Below are positions 6,780-15,168 of a stretch of 18,996 bases of DNA, piece by piece. Numbering within the stretch: position 1 is the stretch's first letter; each line of letters starts with the position of its first letter. The stretch is from Planctomycetota bacterium (GTDB taxonomy: Bacteria; Planctomycetota; Phycisphaerae; Sedimentisphaerales; Anaerohalosphaeraceae): the NCBI GenBank assembly GCA_021160785.1, contig JAGHBX010000081.1:1-18996 (forward strand), in the 5' to 3' direction. The translations under genes were made by a program, and so were the position numbers. The notes under the pieces are model-generated. The model was given only the letters and a program-made list of their open reading frames with translations. It searched no databases and had not been told where the DNA came from.

Positions 6780-6829
6780 TGTCGCATTCGGATTCTAAAT
6801 AGACAAAAGGCATAGCAGGAGAGACAGAA

Positions 6830-8557
6830 ATGAGTTTTGCATTATCGACAGGAGTTTCGGGACTGCAGGCCCACCAGAAAATGCTCGACATTGCGGGTAA
6901 CAACCTTGCCAATGTCAACGCCACCGCTTTCAAGGCGAGCAGGATAACATTTTCAGAGCTACTCAGCGAGACAATAAAGAAGGCATCTCAGCCGACCTCG
7001 GGCGTAGGTGGTACGAACCCTCAGCAGATGGGCAGCGGCGTCGGAGTATCGGGTATATCTCCGCTTATGACACAGGGCAATATCGTAAGTACGGGTAATC
7101 CCCTGGATATGGCGGTAGAAGGAGAAGGTTATTTTGTACTAAGTGACGGTTCGCAGGATATATATACGCGGGCAGGGACCTTTGCGGTGGATGCAAACTC
7201 GAATCTGGTGGAACCGTCTACAGGCTATATAGTTCAGCGTGTCGGGGCGACCGGTGAAAGTGACGGTTTTCAGACAGCCGGCGACAGCAATATCAGTGTG
7301 CCTTATGATGTGGCGATGGCGGCAAATGCTACCACTTCGATAACGGTGGCCGGTAATCTGAGTTCTGACACGGTACTTGCCGACATCCAGACAAACGTAT
7401 TGAGATCCGATATAACATTTACCACAAGTAGCGGCACAACCGCTTCCGGGGACACAGACCTTGATGATCTGGATCAGTTTACTGCCAACGGGGGGACGCC
7501 AACCGGTGTAATTACAGTATCCGGATTCAATCATGACGGGACAGCCCTGACGGACGGCGCCGGTGATCTTGACCTTACTATTACTGCGGCCACCGATTTA
7601 GATGCGCTTGTTACTCATATAAACACAGTACTCTCAGATGCTGCAAACGACAATGCTGACGGAACTGTAGATGTAGCAACTTTGTCTAATGGACGAATAG
7701 TGATCACTGACGGTTCCAGTGGGTACAGCAGATCTGATATAAAACTGACATATACGGCCGCCGGCAATGAAACACTGACAATGCCGGGATATTTTGAAAT
7801 AGCGACGGTGGGAGGTGAAGAGGTCAAGAACATCAATATTACAGTTTATGACTCTCTGGGTGGGGCACACACCCTCTCTGGTGCATTTGTGCGGACAAGT
7901 GCGGACAATACGTGGGATATGATGCTGACCTCGATTTCAGGTGATATCAACACGATAGATATATCCGGCCTGAGTGATCGTCGGATCAGGGATATAGAAT
8001 TTGATGCAACCGTTGGTTCTTACACAGGCTTGAATGCGACAACCGGTGATACCGCCACGTTTGAAGTAACGTTTGCTCATGATACAGCGAATCCCCAAAC
8101 CATTACGATAGACCTGGGTACATCAGGTCAGTTCAACGGCCTGACACAGTTTGCCGGGAATTCCACAGCGGTCGCAAGAGAACAGGATGGCTATGAGGCC
8201 GGCAGTCTTTCATCGGTCTCGGTCAATAATGCAGGGACACTCATCGGTGCTTTCTCAAATGGTATTAAGAAGGATATTGCTATTATGCGGATAGCATTGT
8301 TCCAGAATACTTCAGGCCTGGAAAGTGTCGGCGGCGGATATTTCATTCCTTCGGCCAACTCGGGTGAGGCGGTGGCCACGGAGGCGCTGACCGGCGGCGC
8401 CGGCTCGATTCACGGCGGTTCACTGGAAAAATCCAATGCCGATGTGGCGACCGAGTTTGTCAATATGATCCAGGCCCAAAACGGTTTCCAGGCCAACGCC
8501 AGGACTATCCGGGTTGCCAATGAGATACTCAGAGAACTAACTAATCTTATCAGGTAA
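6830..8557 (+). CDS. flgE: Flagellar hook protein FlgE with large insertion
   Basis: FlgE polymerises into the extracellular hook, the universal joint between rod and filament. The 575-residue protein has the paired terminal helices of the rod/hook family: ALSTGVSGLQAHQ (4-16) and GNNLANVNATAFKAS (23-37) at the N-terminus, and SNADVATEFVNMIQAQNGFQ plus IRELTNLIR-like helices at the C-terminus (about 533-575). FlgE features include the GEGYFVL strand (98-104), GNLSS (175-179) and the VYDSLGGAHTL turn (339-349). A Thr/Gly/Asp-rich insertion of about 130 residues (about 196-325) sits between the last two, where surface-exposed hook domains vary. It contains a flagellin hook-IN-like stretch (LSNGRIVITDGSSGYS, 285-300). 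The SD is strong (AGGAG), and the gene lies 50 nt after flgD. Confidence 0.95.
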   Translation: MSFALSTGVSGLQAHQKMLDIAGNNLANVNATAFKASRITFSELLSETIKKASQPTSGVGGTNPQQMGSGVGVSGISPLMTQGNIVSTGNPLDMAVEGEGYFVLSDGSQDIYTRAGTFAVDANSNLVEPSTGYIVQRVGATGESDGFQTAGDSNISVPYDVAMAANATTSITVAGNLSSDTVLADIQTNVLRSDITFTTSSGTTASGDTDLDDLDQFTANGGTPTGVITVSGFNHDGTALTDGAGDLDLTITAATDLDALVTHINTVLSDAANDNADGTVDVATLSNGRIVITDGSSGYSRSDIKLTYTAAGNETLTMPGYFEIATVGGEEVKNINITVYDSLGGAHTLSGAFVRTSADNTWDMMLTSISGDINTIDISGLSDRRIRDIEFDATVGSYTGLNATTGDTATFEVTFAHDTANPQTITIDLGTSGQFNGLTQFAGNSTAVAREQDGYEAGSLSSVSVNNAGTLIGAFSNGIKKDIAIMRIALFQNTSGLESVGGGYFIPSANSGEAVATEALTGGAGSIHGGSLEKSNADVATEFVNMIQAQNGFQANARTIRVANEILRELTNLIR

Positions 8558-8575
8558 CAGGTTTGGGACAAGTTA

Positions 8576-9871
8576 ATGGTAACACCGTCTGCAATAACAG
8601 GATGTTTTAATACAGTTATCCTGGCCCTGACACCGCTGGAGCGCTGGTCGGCTGCAAGGGATGGCAGCGGTAATGCTGTGACGGACCGTTGGTTTATTGT
8701 CGTTGGCATAATTGCCATACTGTTATTAACAGCCCTGCTTTTTGTGGTCAGCTTCACTCGAAACCGGAGGGAACGAAAGGCCGGTGATCAATTGTACAGC
8801 GAGTATGCGGACAAAAGAGGCCTCACCGTCCGTGAGCGTCAAATCCTCCTTGAGATCGCAGGTAAGGCGGGATTGAAGCGAAACGAATCTGTTTTCACGC
8901 TCGCCGTCGCTTTTGACCGGGGCGCCGCCAAAATGATAAAGGAGAGTTTCGCCGATCCTCATGCAAGGGAGGGAGCCGGACAGTTGAAAGCCGAGTTGTC
9001 TTTTCTTCGTGAAAAACTCGGGCTCAGGAAACCGACGAGTTCTTCAGCAGGCCCTCTGGCAACGTCAATGGACCTGAGCAGCAGAACGATAGCGGTAGGC
9101 AAGAAGGTTCGTATAACACGCCGAAAACCGCCTGGTTCCGATCATATTGAGTCGATCGTTGTACAAAACACTGATGACGGGTTGTCAATTAAGCTGGAAA
9201 CGCCTGTGAGAATCACTTTTGGCGAGTCCTGGTGCGTACGTTATGATGTTGGCTCGTCGGTTCAGGAATTTGACACTGCTATAGTCAGTTATGACGGCGA
9301 CGTGCTGGTCTTGAACCATAGCGAAAACGTCAGATTTGTCAATCGACGGCGTTTCCTGCGTGTGTCGGTGCAAAGGCCGGCGTTGATCGCAAATTTCCCT
9401 TTCGCACAGACACTTGCCGACTCCGACACCGGCGACAGAGACGTGCCTGCGGCGAACGCTCATTCGGCGCAAGCTTCTGTTCTCTTGTTGGGGCTGCCGG
9501 AGTTTGTCCCGGCGGTGGTTACTGAATTGGCCGGACCCGGTCTCCGGATAGAGTCATCGCTCGAGGTAACGACAGGCCAGAGAGTCCTGGTAGTTTTCGA
9601 TTTGGATCATGATTACGATTCAATTCCAACGAATTCGGATAGCCGGCAGCTTGCACATAAGATAGTGGAGGATATTGGCATAGTCAGACACGTCAGATCC
9701 ATCAAGGATGGATTCTCAATGGCAGTTGAATTAACAGGCTTGAGCGACTCAAACATTAGTGAGCTGACCCGTGTCGCCAATGCTGCTTCGCTGACCGTCG
9801 ACGACAAATACAGGAATATCCCGACTTCCGGAGATGCAGTGGAAAGTGTCCCGGAAAGTGTTATTGCTTAA
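8576..9871 (+). CDS. Membrane-anchored PilZ-like protein in the hook-rod operon
   Basis: This 431-residue protein has an N-terminal membrane helix (about 39-61, WFIVVGIIAILLLTALLFVV) with a basic cluster right after it (TRNRRERK), which predicts a cytoplasmic C-terminus. A helical region (about 70-150) follows, then an YcgR-N-like beta domain (about 170-250) and a PilZ-like domain (about 253-400). The first cyclic-di-GMP motif is present (RRRFLR, 257-262, fitting RxxxR). The second, normally (D/N)xSxxG, reads ELAGPG (317-322), with Asp/Asn and Ser both changed. A segment rich in Ala, Asp and Ser (about 278-300) is inserted between the motifs. The start is 18 nt after the flgE stop with a weak SD. 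YcgR-like proteins brake flagellar rotation by binding the motor; this may be an anchored variant. I leave the symbol blank because sequence similarity is partial. Confidence 0.75.
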   Translation: MVTPSAITGCFNTVILALTPLERWSAARDGSGNAVTDRWFIVVGIIAILLLTALLFVVSFTRNRRERKAGDQLYSEYADKRGLTVRERQILLEIAGKAGLKRNESVFTLAVAFDRGAAKMIKESFADPHAREGAGQLKAELSFLREKLGLRKPTSSSAGPLATSMDLSSRTIAVGKKVRITRRKPPGSDHIESIVVQNTDDGLSIKLETPVRITFGESWCVRYDVGSSVQEFDTAIVSYDGDVLVLNHSENVRFVNRRRFLRVSVQRPALIANFPFAQTLADSDTGDRDVPAANAHSAQASVLLLGLPEFVPAVVTELAGPGLRIESSLEVTTGQRVLVVFDLDHDYDSIPTNSDSRQLAHKIVEDIGIVRHVRSIKDGFSMAVELTGLSDSNISELTRVANAASLTVDDKYRNIPTSGDAVESVPESVIA

Positions 9872-9880
9872 GGATTAGTA

Positions 9881-10612
9881 ATGCCAGAAATTGCAGCTCA
9901 AACCAGCGTGGCGATCAGTGGATTAACACGGGAATATGACATTATTGCTCACAATCTGGCTAATGTTGGCACCGTCGGGTATAAACGCAGATGCAACACC
10001 TTTTCAGAATCCCTGGCGAGTCAAGGCGCCGGGACAAAAGCCGTTTCCGCCGACGGAAGTGAGTTGTATTCAACTTTCGATTTTACGCAGGGCAGCCTTG
10101 TCGAGACCGGCCGGAAGATGGATTTTGCTTTATGCGGCAAGGGTTTCTTTGTGATAGAGACGCCGCAGGGGCCGCTTTATACCCGCAATGGAATGTTTCG
10201 CCTGAACGAAAACGGACAGATAGTGGACTCGATGGGAAGGACTGTGGCGGGCCAATCAGGGCCTATCTCCATCCCATCCGGCGCAGGGCTTTCGCAGATA
10301 AGCGTTTCAGCGGACGGCGAGATAACTGCGGCGGGGGCATCGGCAGGAAAATTCAGACTGGTGGATTTCAAGGACAATGAAAGCGAGCTTATTGCCGACG
10401 GCTTCAGTTGTTTCCAGTCGCCGGAAAATATGGAGCCCGAGCCGCCCGAGAATCTGATCGTCAAGCAGGGCGCTTACGAAGGCTCCAATGTTCAAATGGT
10501 GGAAGAGCTGGTGGATATGATAATGGTAAGCAGACTCTATGCGGCGAATATGAAATTCATGTCCGCCGGCAAGGAAACTTCAAAGAGTCTTTTGAGCCTC
10601 GCTATGGGCTGA
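9881..10612 (+). CDS. flgF: Flagellar basal-body rod protein FlgF
   Basis: FlgF is a proximal rod subunit that spans the periplasm between the C-ring-proximal rod and FlgG. The 243-residue protein has the N-terminal rod signature (ISGLTREYDIIAHNLANVGTVGYKR, with LANVGTVGYKR at 26-36), the core strand KGFFVIETPQGPLYTRNGMF (about 87-106), and the C-terminal helix EGSNVQMVEELVDMIMVSRLY (about 199-219). FlgF and FlgG are close paralogs. This one is called FlgF because it is shorter, precedes the FlgG-type gene, and has the less canonical N-terminus. It starts 9 nt after the PilZ-like gene stops, with AAGGA upstream. Confidence 0.85.
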   Translation: MPEIAAQTSVAISGLTREYDIIAHNLANVGTVGYKRRCNTFSESLASQGAGTKAVSADGSELYSTFDFTQGSLVETGRKMDFALCGKGFFVIETPQGPLYTRNGMFRLNENGQIVDSMGRTVAGQSGPISIPSGAGLSQISVSADGEITAAGASAGKFRLVDFKDNESELIADGFSCFQSPENMEPEPPENLIVKQGAYEGSNVQMVEELVDMIMVSRLYAANMKFMSAGKETSKSLLSLAMG

Positions 10613-10676
10613 AGAATTGGTCGATAGTGAATGAGAATTTGCAGCCTTCACACTGAAAACAAAGGAGAGCAAAATT

Positions 10677-11465
10677 ATGCTGAGAGCTTTTTCCACTGCG
10701 GCAACGGGTATGAACGCCCAGCAGATGATGGTGGACGTGACCGCCAACAACCTTGCCAACATCAATACTACGGGATTTAAGCGAAGCCAGATTGATTTCC
10801 AGGATTTGCTTTATATCAAGATGAAGGAGGCCGGCGCCGAAGTGGCTTCAGGCGTGAAGTCTCCCGGCGGCATGGAGATAGGAAGCGGCGTTCGCGCGGC
10901 ATCGACAGTAAAGATTTTCAGCCAGGGCGAACCTGTCAACACCGGCCGAAACCTGGATATAGCTATCATGGGGGACGGTTTCCTTCAGGTAACTTTGCCC
11001 AATGGCGATACGAGATACACTCGGTCAGGCGCATTGCAGCAGAACGCCGACGGGCAGTTGGTAAACACCACCGGCTATACCATAGAACCGGCGATTACCA
11101 TTCCCACTGATGCCGTCGCCGTTGACATCGGCAAAGACGGCAGCGTAAATGTTACCTCGGCTACGGGGACACAATCGGTTATGGGCCCTATTCAATTGGT
11201 CAGATTTCCCAACCCGTCAGGTCTTTCCAGCGAGGGCGATAACCTGCTTGCCGAGACAGAGGCAAGCGGCACACCCACCACAGGCACGGCGGGAGCAAAT
11301 GGTTTCGGGATCATCCAGCCGGGATTCCTGGAAAAGTCCAATGTGCAGATGGTAACCGAGCTTGTCAACCTCATTACCGCACAGAGAGCGTATGAAGTGA
11401 GCTCCCGCACAATAAAAGCCGGCGACGAGATGCTCCGAAACGCAATACAGATAGCAAGCTTCTAA
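10677..11465 (+). CDS. flgG: Flagellar distal rod protein FlgG
   Basis: FlgG forms the distal rod that passes through the P and L rings. The 262 residues match the typical FlgG length of about 260 and its motifs throughout: MLRAFSTAATGMNAQQ at the start, NNLANINTTGFKRSQIDFQD (about 25-44), GDGFLQV (about 99-105), the YTRSGALQQNADGQLV strand pair (about 113-128), and the C-terminal LEKSNVQMVTELVNLITAQRAYE (about 218-240) ending in KAGDEMLRNA. A strong SD (AGGAG) lies 8 nt upstream. There is a 64-nt gap after flgF with no obvious promoter. Confidence 0.96.
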   Translation: MLRAFSTAATGMNAQQMMVDVTANNLANINTTGFKRSQIDFQDLLYIKMKEAGAEVASGVKSPGGMEIGSGVRAASTVKIFSQGEPVNTGRNLDIAIMGDGFLQVTLPNGDTRYTRSGALQQNADGQLVNTTGYTIEPAITIPTDAVAVDIGKDGSVNVTSATGTQSVMGPIQLVRFPNPSGLSSEGDNLLAETEASGTPTTGTAGANGFGIIQPGFLEKSNVQMVTELVNLITAQRAYEVSSRTIKAGDEMLRNAIQIASF

Positions 11466-11479
11466 TATAAGAGATAATC

Positions 11480-12460
11480 ATGCTAAATAGAACAATCTAC
11501 ATTATCCTGACGGTTTTTCTGCTGACGCCTGTCGACAGCGGGGCCGGGATCGAACAAAAAGACTCTCGCCTGCGGATTCATCTGCCGAGAGAGATTACGA
11601 TCGACGGCAATATTCCGAATCTTGGGCAGGTCGCCATAATACGAGGCAATGAATCTCTCGTGAGCAAGGCGAGCAAAGTTACCCTGGGTCGTATTTCAGT
11701 ACCAGGCCAGAAGATCGTCGTTGACAGATCGATAGTGCTGAGCAGATTGGCTTACAATGGAATCGGCGCATCTCAGGTGACATTTACCGGCGCAAAAAAA
11801 TTAACGGTAGGCCGACGGCATCAGATCGTCAAGGGCAGCGCATTCGTCGCCGCGGCCCTGGCATTTTTGAAGAAGAACCTGCCTGACGATTCGATATGCC
11901 AACTTGACGCGGTCGGCATGACGAAAGATCTGGTTTTGCCAGGCCAGAGCAAAGATATAAAACTGTCCGCTCGTTTAGTCAAGAGCAGCGTAAGAGACCT
12001 GGGCAAGGTTCGGATCACCGCACTTTGCGACGGCAAGGAGACAGGACTGCGTGATCTGACTTTTCGGTTCAAGTACAACAGCCGCAGATCGGTTGCACGG
12101 GTTGACATTGTGCCGGGTACAGTCATTAGTCCGGAGAATGTCAAGGTCGAAAAGGTCATATCGAACTATCCCGAGGCTGCCAGCTGGGCATCGCCTTATG
12201 GTCTTGTCGCCAGGCGTTTGCTTCCGGCGAAAACCGTTATTCGGCCGGGCATGACAGGTCCGGTCAGGCCGAAGGTTTTGGTTAAACGCAATCAAAATGT
12301 CGTTATCAAGGTCAACATGTTCGGGCTTTTGGTTACTGTCAACGGTAAAACCATGCAGGAGGGAAGACTCGGTGAATACATAAAGGTGCAGAATACCGAC
12401 TCGCAGCGAGTAATACTGGCCAGAGTCAATGAAGACGGCAGCGTGGAACCTGTTTTATAG
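11480..12460 (+). CDS. flgA: P-ring assembly chaperone FlgA
   Basis: FlgA is a periplasmic chaperone that helps FlgI polymerise into the P ring. A hydrophobic N-terminal stretch (MLNRTIYIILTVFLLTPVDSG) is a signal peptide, probably cut near residue 20-23. The C-terminal third holds an SAF domain with the signature RRSVARVDIVPGTVISPENV (about 202-221). A beta-rich tail follows in which GKTMQEGRLGEYIKVQN (about 293-309) matches the FlgA ending. At 326 residues it is longer than E. coli FlgA (about 219), the extra length lying in the N-terminal half (about 30-190). It starts 14 nt after flgG. Placing flgA next to its client flgI in the flgAHI order fits its role. Confidence 0.9.
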   Translation: MLNRTIYIILTVFLLTPVDSGAGIEQKDSRLRIHLPREITIDGNIPNLGQVAIIRGNESLVSKASKVTLGRISVPGQKIVVDRSIVLSRLAYNGIGASQVTFTGAKKLTVGRRHQIVKGSAFVAAALAFLKKNLPDDSICQLDAVGMTKDLVLPGQSKDIKLSARLVKSSVRDLGKVRITALCDGKETGLRDLTFRFKYNSRRSVARVDIVPGTVISPENVKVEKVISNYPEAASWASPYGLVARRLLPAKTVIRPGMTGPVRPKVLVKRNQNVVIKVNMFGLLVTVNGKTMQEGRLGEYIKVQNTDSQRVILARVNEDGSVEPVL

Positions 12461-12471
12461 AAGGAATAAAA

Positions 12472-13095
12472 ATGAGCAATAGAACAATCTCATCGGTTAT
12501 CGTAATTTGTCTTGTTCTTGGTTTTGGGACCTGCCTGCAGGCGGATTCCATCTGGTCCAGGAGGGATGAAAGCAAGAAAAATGTGTACGCCGACGACAAG
12601 GCCCGCCATGTGGGCGACATCCTCACCGTTTTGATCATCGAGGAAAGCACGGTTGACAACAAGGCGAAAAGAACCTTGAGCAAAGAAACCAGCCGCAGCG
12701 CCAACTTCAACGGAGAAGTATCGTTAGAGCATATTCTGCCTTCGGTGCCTGGCCTCAATCTGGGTGGCGGCACAAAGTACACCAACACATTAGACGGCAA
12801 AGCCGACTACAAAGACGAACGCGAATTCACCGATTCGATCAGCGTGGTAGTCATGGATATTATGCCAAACGGCAATCTTGTGGTGTCCGGAACCCGCGAC
12901 CGCAAAATCGCGGGAGATATACAGATAATAGAGGTGAGCGGCATAATAAGGCCAAATGATATTGCCTTTAATAACACCATCGCCAGCGCGCAGATTGCCA
13001 ACTTCAGCATCGTCAGCCGGAACAAAGGTGTCGCAGCTCCATATACCAGGCCAAACTGGCTGGGAAAAATATTTGACGCTATCTGGCCGTTCTGA
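12472..13095 (+). CDS. flgH: Flagellar L-ring protein FlgH
   Basis: FlgH forms the L ring in the outer membrane, so its presence implies a diderm cell. The 207 residues fit the usual size. The mature N-terminus has the SIWSRRDESKKNVYADDKAR segment (about 26-45), where FlgH normally reads S-L-F/W ... LF.D..A. HVGDILTVLIIEESTVDNKA (about 46-65) and the C-terminal segment VSGIIRPNDIAFNNTIASAQIA (about 155-176) are strongly diagnostic. The signal peptide (about 1-24) contains Cys21, but the residues before it are Phe-Gly-Thr, a poor lipobox, so lipid attachment is uncertain. The SD is AAGGA. The gene lies 11 nt after flgA. Confidence 0.96.
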   Translation: MSNRTISSVIVICLVLGFGTCLQADSIWSRRDESKKNVYADDKARHVGDILTVLIIEESTVDNKAKRTLSKETSRSANFNGEVSLEHILPSVPGLNLGGGTKYTNTLDGKADYKDEREFTDSISVVVMDIMPNGNLVVSGTRDRKIAGDIQIIEVSGIIRPNDIAFNNTIASAQIANFSIVSRNKGVAAPYTRPNWLGKIFDAIWPF

Positions 13096-13145
13096 ATCCG
13101 GCGCCAAATGGAAATGTTATATAACCGATTTGAAAGCGTAAACTC

Positions 13146-14267
13146 ATGAAATTCCGATTCATTCTTCTGCTCATAATCCTGTCAGGTTTGGCTCAGGTCG
13201 GACAATGCGAGCGTATCAAGGACATCGTTGATATCCAGGGGATTCGCGGCAACCCGCTTACCGGCATTGGACTCGTCACAGGTTTGACTAATACCGGCGA
13301 CACCTCCCTGCCGTCCCAGCAGATGCTGGTGAATCTCCTGAAAGATTACGGGCTGGTTCTTTCTCCTTCCGATTTCAGCGGCGGCAATGTCGCCCTTGTA
13401 ATTGTAACAGCGGACCTGGGCCCTTTCGCCCGCCGGGGATCGCGTATTGATGTTGTTGTTTCTTCCATAGGCAACGCCAAGAGCCTTCAAGGAGGTACAC
13501 TTTTACCTACACCTTTGAAGGGTCTTGACGGCGTAGGGCTTGACGGGCAGGTCTATGCCGTTGCCCAGGGAGCGGTTTCACTCGCCGGCTGGACAGTGTC
13601 CGGCGACAAGGCTTCGATTACTAAGAACCATCAGACGGTCGGTCGGATACCCGGCGGTGCAACGGTTGAAAAAGAAGAATTAGCCACTTATATCGAAACT
13701 CTTTCGGACCGGAGATTCATCACACTCAATCTTAGAAATGTGGATTTTTCAACTGCCGAACAAATCGCCAAAAGCATTAATCAGATTTATCCCGGCAGTG
13801 CGGCGGCGGTTGACGGCGGCACTATCAGCGTCATGGTGCCCGAGAATATCAGCCAGGCAGCCATAGCGGGCTTTATTGACGCCATCACAAAACCCGATGT
13901 GAAGGTGGATGTTCCCGCAATAGTGGTTATTAACGAACGCACCGGTACGATTGTAGCAGGTGAAACCGTCGGGATATCGTCCATGGCGATTTCCCAGGGC
14001 AGCCTGGTTGTTACAATCAAAGAAATGGAAAATGTCTCTCAGCCGACAGCGCCGTTCTCCGATGCAGGCTCGACGGCAATCACAAAGGACACGGCCATCT
14101 CGGTTGAGGAGCCGGTCGGGCATCTTATCCCTATCGACCGCGTGGTTACCGTTGCAGATCTTGCCAAGGCTCTTAACGCCATAGGAGCATCGCCGAGCGA
14201 CCTGATAGCAATATTTCACGCCTTGAAAAAGGCCGGCGCTCTTCAGGCCAGGCTGGAAACAATGTAG
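13146..14267 (+). CDS. flgI: Flagellar P-ring protein FlgI
   Basis: FlgI forms the P ring in the peptidoglycan layer around the distal rod. The 373-residue length is typical. A signal peptide (MKFRFILLLIILSGLAQVGQ, residues 1-20) leads into the strongly conserved start of the mature protein: ERIKDIVDIQGIRGNPLTGIGLVTGLTNTGD (about 22-52). Later family blocks include DYGLVLSPSDFSGGNVALVIVTADL (about 67-91), SKGGTL-like SLQGGTLLPTPLKGLDG (about 113-129), and the C-terminal VTVADLAKALNAIGASPSDLIAIFHALKKAGALQARLE (about 335-371). The SD is poor. A 50-nt gap follows flgH with no evident promoter. Confidence 0.97.
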   Translation: MKFRFILLLIILSGLAQVGQCERIKDIVDIQGIRGNPLTGIGLVTGLTNTGDTSLPSQQMLVNLLKDYGLVLSPSDFSGGNVALVIVTADLGPFARRGSRIDVVVSSIGNAKSLQGGTLLPTPLKGLDGVGLDGQVYAVAQGAVSLAGWTVSGDKASITKNHQTVGRIPGGATVEKEELATYIETLSDRRFITLNLRNVDFSTAEQIAKSINQIYPGSAAAVDGGTISVMVPENISQAAIAGFIDAITKPDVKVDVPAIVVINERTGTIVAGETVGISSMAISQGSLVVTIKEMENVSQPTAPFSDAGSTAITKDTAISVEEPVGHLIPIDRVVTVADLAKALNAIGASPSDLIAIFHALKKAGALQARLETM

Positions 14268-14277
14268 GAGAATCGTC

Positions 14278-14622
14278 ATGGATAGCGCCGGATTGATTTT
14301 GACCGAAGCGGTTTCACAGCCGATTGCGCTGGAAACGATTAAAATAACAGATGCTGCTTCCCAAGCCAAAAAGAAGCAGGCCGCCAAAGATTTTGAGTCC
14401 GTTTTCATTGCTAAATTGCTCGATGAAATGAAAAATACCATCGGCGACTGGGGCTTTGAGGAAGATGCCGCTTCCAAACAGACCGAGGGGCTATTCTGGT
14501 TATACCTGGCTCGCGATGTTGCAGATAAGGGCGGCATCGGCATGGCAAAGGACGTATACCGGTTTTTGGCCGATTCGGAAAACAACAACCCACCGGCGGA
14601 ATTACTGGATAAAAGTTTATGA
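14278..14622 (+). CDS. flgJ: FlgJ-type rod-binding protein without muramidase domain
   Basis: This 114-residue protein matches only the N-terminal rod-binding domain of FlgJ, which caps the rod during its assembly. The conserved helix pair is present: KKKQAAKDFESVFIAKLLDEMKNTI (about 31-55), then TEGLFWLYLARDVADKGGIGMAKDVYRFL (about 69-97), where the family has F.....q.la..ia..gGiGlA..i. The C-terminal beta-N-acetylglucosaminidase domain of enterobacterial FlgJ is missing and is not found elsewhere in the window, so a separate muramidase is needed to pass the rod through peptidoglycan. The SD is strong (AGGAG). It overlaps flgN by 4 nt (ATGA). Confidence 0.9.
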   Translation: MDSAGLILTEAVSQPIALETIKITDAASQAKKKQAAKDFESVFIAKLLDEMKNTIGDWGFEEDAASKQTEGLFWLYLARDVADKGGIGMAKDVYRFLADSENNNPPAELLDKSL

Positions 14623-15140
14623 GCAACTCGGCGATCAAAATAGAGGATGCAGTTGATAAGCTGCTGGGCGTTCTTGACGAGGATGTCCGGCACATACGCA
14701 AAAGCCTGTCGAGACTGGATGATCTGCGTCATTCGGTTATCAAGCGGGACGATGCTTCTCTGCACCAGTTGCTCGAAGACGCCCAGTCCGAATCCGGCAG
14801 CTACAAGAACAGAGCAGCCAGGCGTCGACTGCTGCGGGAAGAACTGGCGGTTGCCCTGGGGTGTGCACCCGGGCAGATGACGTTATCCAGACTCGAAGCG
14901 GAGTTGTCCGGAGCCCGGAAAGCCCAGGTGTCCGAAAGAAAGATGACACTGCAAACCCTGATCGACAGGCTCCGGACAGAACATACAGGCACAATGATGC
15001 TTTTGTCGGATTGCGCCAGGTTCAACGGCATGCTCTTAAAGAGTGTTCTCCAACTCGGCCAAACAGGGGGAATTACATACAGTCCGCGAGGATCCGTCCA
15101 GCGTCAAATCAATACGGCCTTTGTGGATTCGCAGTTTTAG
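14619..15140 (+). CDS. flgN: FlgN-type export chaperone for FlgK/FlgL
   Basis: FlgN is a cytoplasmic chaperone that keeps the hook-filament junction proteins FlgK and FlgL soluble until export. The 173-residue protein is all-helical, with long amphipathic segments, Leu-rich heptads (about 10-60 and 90-145) and the short motif MLLKSVLQLGQTGGITYSPRGSV (about 136-158). The latter matches the C-terminal FlgN pattern (L....LG....YsP.G). It starts inside the flgJ stop (ATGA) and lies directly before its expected clients flgK and flgL. FlgN sequence is poorly conserved, so the C-terminal motif and context carry the call. Confidence 0.85.
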   Translation: MSNSAIKIEDAVDKLLGVLDEDVRHIRKSLSRLDDLRHSVIKRDDASLHQLLEDAQSESGSYKNRAARRRLLREELAVALGCAPGQMTLSRLEAELSGARKAQVSERKMTLQTLIDRLRTEHTGTMMLLSDCARFNGMLLKSVLQLGQTGGITYSPRGSVQRQINTAFVDSQF

Positions 15141-15168
15141 AAAATTATAGTTTGAGTGGATTCGAGAG

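Noticed and set aside
13749..14765. 338-codon open frame on the minus strand opposite flgI, flgJ and flgN
   Set aside because: It lies fully antisense to strongly conserved flagellar genes, and its translation is rich in Cys, Arg and His with no family pattern: a shadow frame.
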